Positions 60,379 to 60,753 of a DNA stretch of 60,753 nt are shown piece by piece. The translations under genes were made by a program, and so were the position numbers. Within the stretch, counting starts at the first letter, position 1. Every line of letters begins with the position of its first letter. Where the stretch lies: contig CAZBBX010000011.1 in the NCBI GenBank assembly GCA_964490325.1, forward strand, positions 1-60,753. Reading direction: 5' to 3'. The DNA comes from DAOPJM01 sp964490325. Lineage in GTDB: Bacteria > Bacillota > Clostridia > Christensenellales > CAG-138. The notes below the pieces were generated by a model. That model did not search any database. It was not told the DNA's origin and saw nothing but the letters and a program-made list of their open reading frames with translations.

Positions 60379-60753
60379 ACGGGTATAGCCTGCGGGCGCC
60401 TCCTCAGGGCGGGGGCCGCAGCCTGCGGGCAGGGCAAGAATACGCTGTTTTCTGCCGTTGATCTCGCGCAGTCCCTCCAAACGGAACCCACCGCGGGTCA
60501 ATTCCACGCGTTCCCAGTCGGCGTCGGGAAAGCTGCGGAAGAAGGGATTTGCGATCGGCATACGGCGGGAGACCTCCGCTTCCGCCTCAGCAGCCTGCCG
60601 CCCAACAGCTTCGTCCGTATCGTCGTAGCCCGCGCCTTGCCGCCGATTGGGTTTATCCGCAGCGCTATAGTCAGCGCTTTGCCGCTTGGCGGATGTTTCC
60701 GAAGCATCATAGTCCGCGCTTTGCCGCTTGACGGATGTTTTCGAAGCGCCATA
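60310..60753 (-). CDS. Hypothetical protein, 3' part only (truncated by window edge)
   Basis: The frame is open from the edge for 147 residues. The visible N-terminal part is made of degenerate repeats, ASKTSVKRQSADYD followed by ASETSAKRQSADYS and then variants ending EAEAEVSRR. The C-terminal domain begins PIANPFFRSFPDADWERVEL and ends GSGWWLRIMDLDPPTWG. The layout (low-complexity front, NPF..FP..W start and aromatic Gly-rich end) recalls uncharacterised clostridial proteins, but I cannot name a family. Copies of its 3' end follow the stop. Confidence 0.65.
   Translation of the reverse strand, partial: YGASKTSVKRQSADYDASETSAKRQSADYSAADKPNRRQGAGYDDTDEAVGRQAAEAEAEVSRRMPIANPFFRSFPDADWERVELTRGGFRLEGLREINGRKQRILALPAGCGPRPEEAPAGYTRFLRVRGSGWWLRIMDLDPPTWG

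Overview
The window is a GC-rich chromosomal segment of a low-G+C-lineage (Firmicutes) bacterium, most likely an uncultured, gut-type Clostridia. The evidence is a Spo0A sporulation regulator, a DnaA/DnaN origin region, RicT, Firmicutes-type ribosome binding sites, many lipoproteins with Ala/Pro/Thr linkers, and a tRNA-Asn with encoded CCA. A run of 100 N at 38197-38296 shows this is a draft scaffold or metagenome bin.

Layout. 365-3736 (+): holA, rlmH and a DUF885 lipoprotein. 4137-8827 (-): a four-gene RNA-modification and sugar operon (SAM methyltransferase, tandem RluA pseudouridine synthase, TcdA, phosphohexomutase). 8953-14310 (-): an EamA transporter, an NlpC/P60 hydrolase, then a PqqD / S24-S26 peptidase / ABC exporter / DUF1003 set, with a possible small peptide gene on the other strand at 14435-14533. 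14557-25633 (-): a long run of lamin-tail protein, EFR1 ferredoxin-flavodoxin, PstS-YARHG lipoprotein, oligopeptidase F, S9 peptidase, a small unknown protein, a cyclase-DUF1893 fusion, NadE, a lipoprotein and a GH3 enzyme. 25743-32799: a phosphotransferase, a membrane protein, MarR, amidohydrolase, acetyltransferase, thioesterase and M15 peptidase, with three parS-like sites.

33067-35787 holds dnaA and dnaN with oriC between them. Genes far to the left are mostly on the minus strand and genes far to the right mostly on the plus strand, as expected for replication leaving this point in both directions. The usual origin neighbours (recF, gyrB, rpmH, rnpA, yidC, mnmE) are absent. DnaA-box clusters recur at 38.9 kb and 45.4 kb. 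35833-41495 (-): a repeat-tailed NlpC/P60 protein, spo0A, a SagB-type nitroreductase and tRNA-Asn. 41695-49484: holB-ricT, a DUF6512-like protein, a TPP-riboswitch-controlled ThiT operon (-), a propeller-like protein and radA. 49485-50531: a 1-kb noncoding minisatellite. 50532-54944: ispE, a leucine-rich-repeat surface protein, a DUF4153/4173 membrane protein and a lipoprotein. 55094-59903 (+): a U32 protein and a GtrA / FAD oxidoreductase / membrane glycosyltransferase-like operon. 59979-60753: tandem repeats and the 3' part of a truncated gene.

Three themes cut across the annotated genes. (1) Four genes (APH-like at 25.9 kb, membrane protein at 28.1 kb, ispE at 50.5 kb, edge gene at 60.3 kb) have extra copies of their own 3' ends just downstream of the stop codon. 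(2) Readable promoters repeatedly use TTGCAA as the -35 box, and four genes have only 6-7 nt between the -10 box and the start codon, which predicts leaderless mRNAs. (3) The origin region carries a DnaA-trio-like element, three distinct DnaA-box clusters and a parS cluster.
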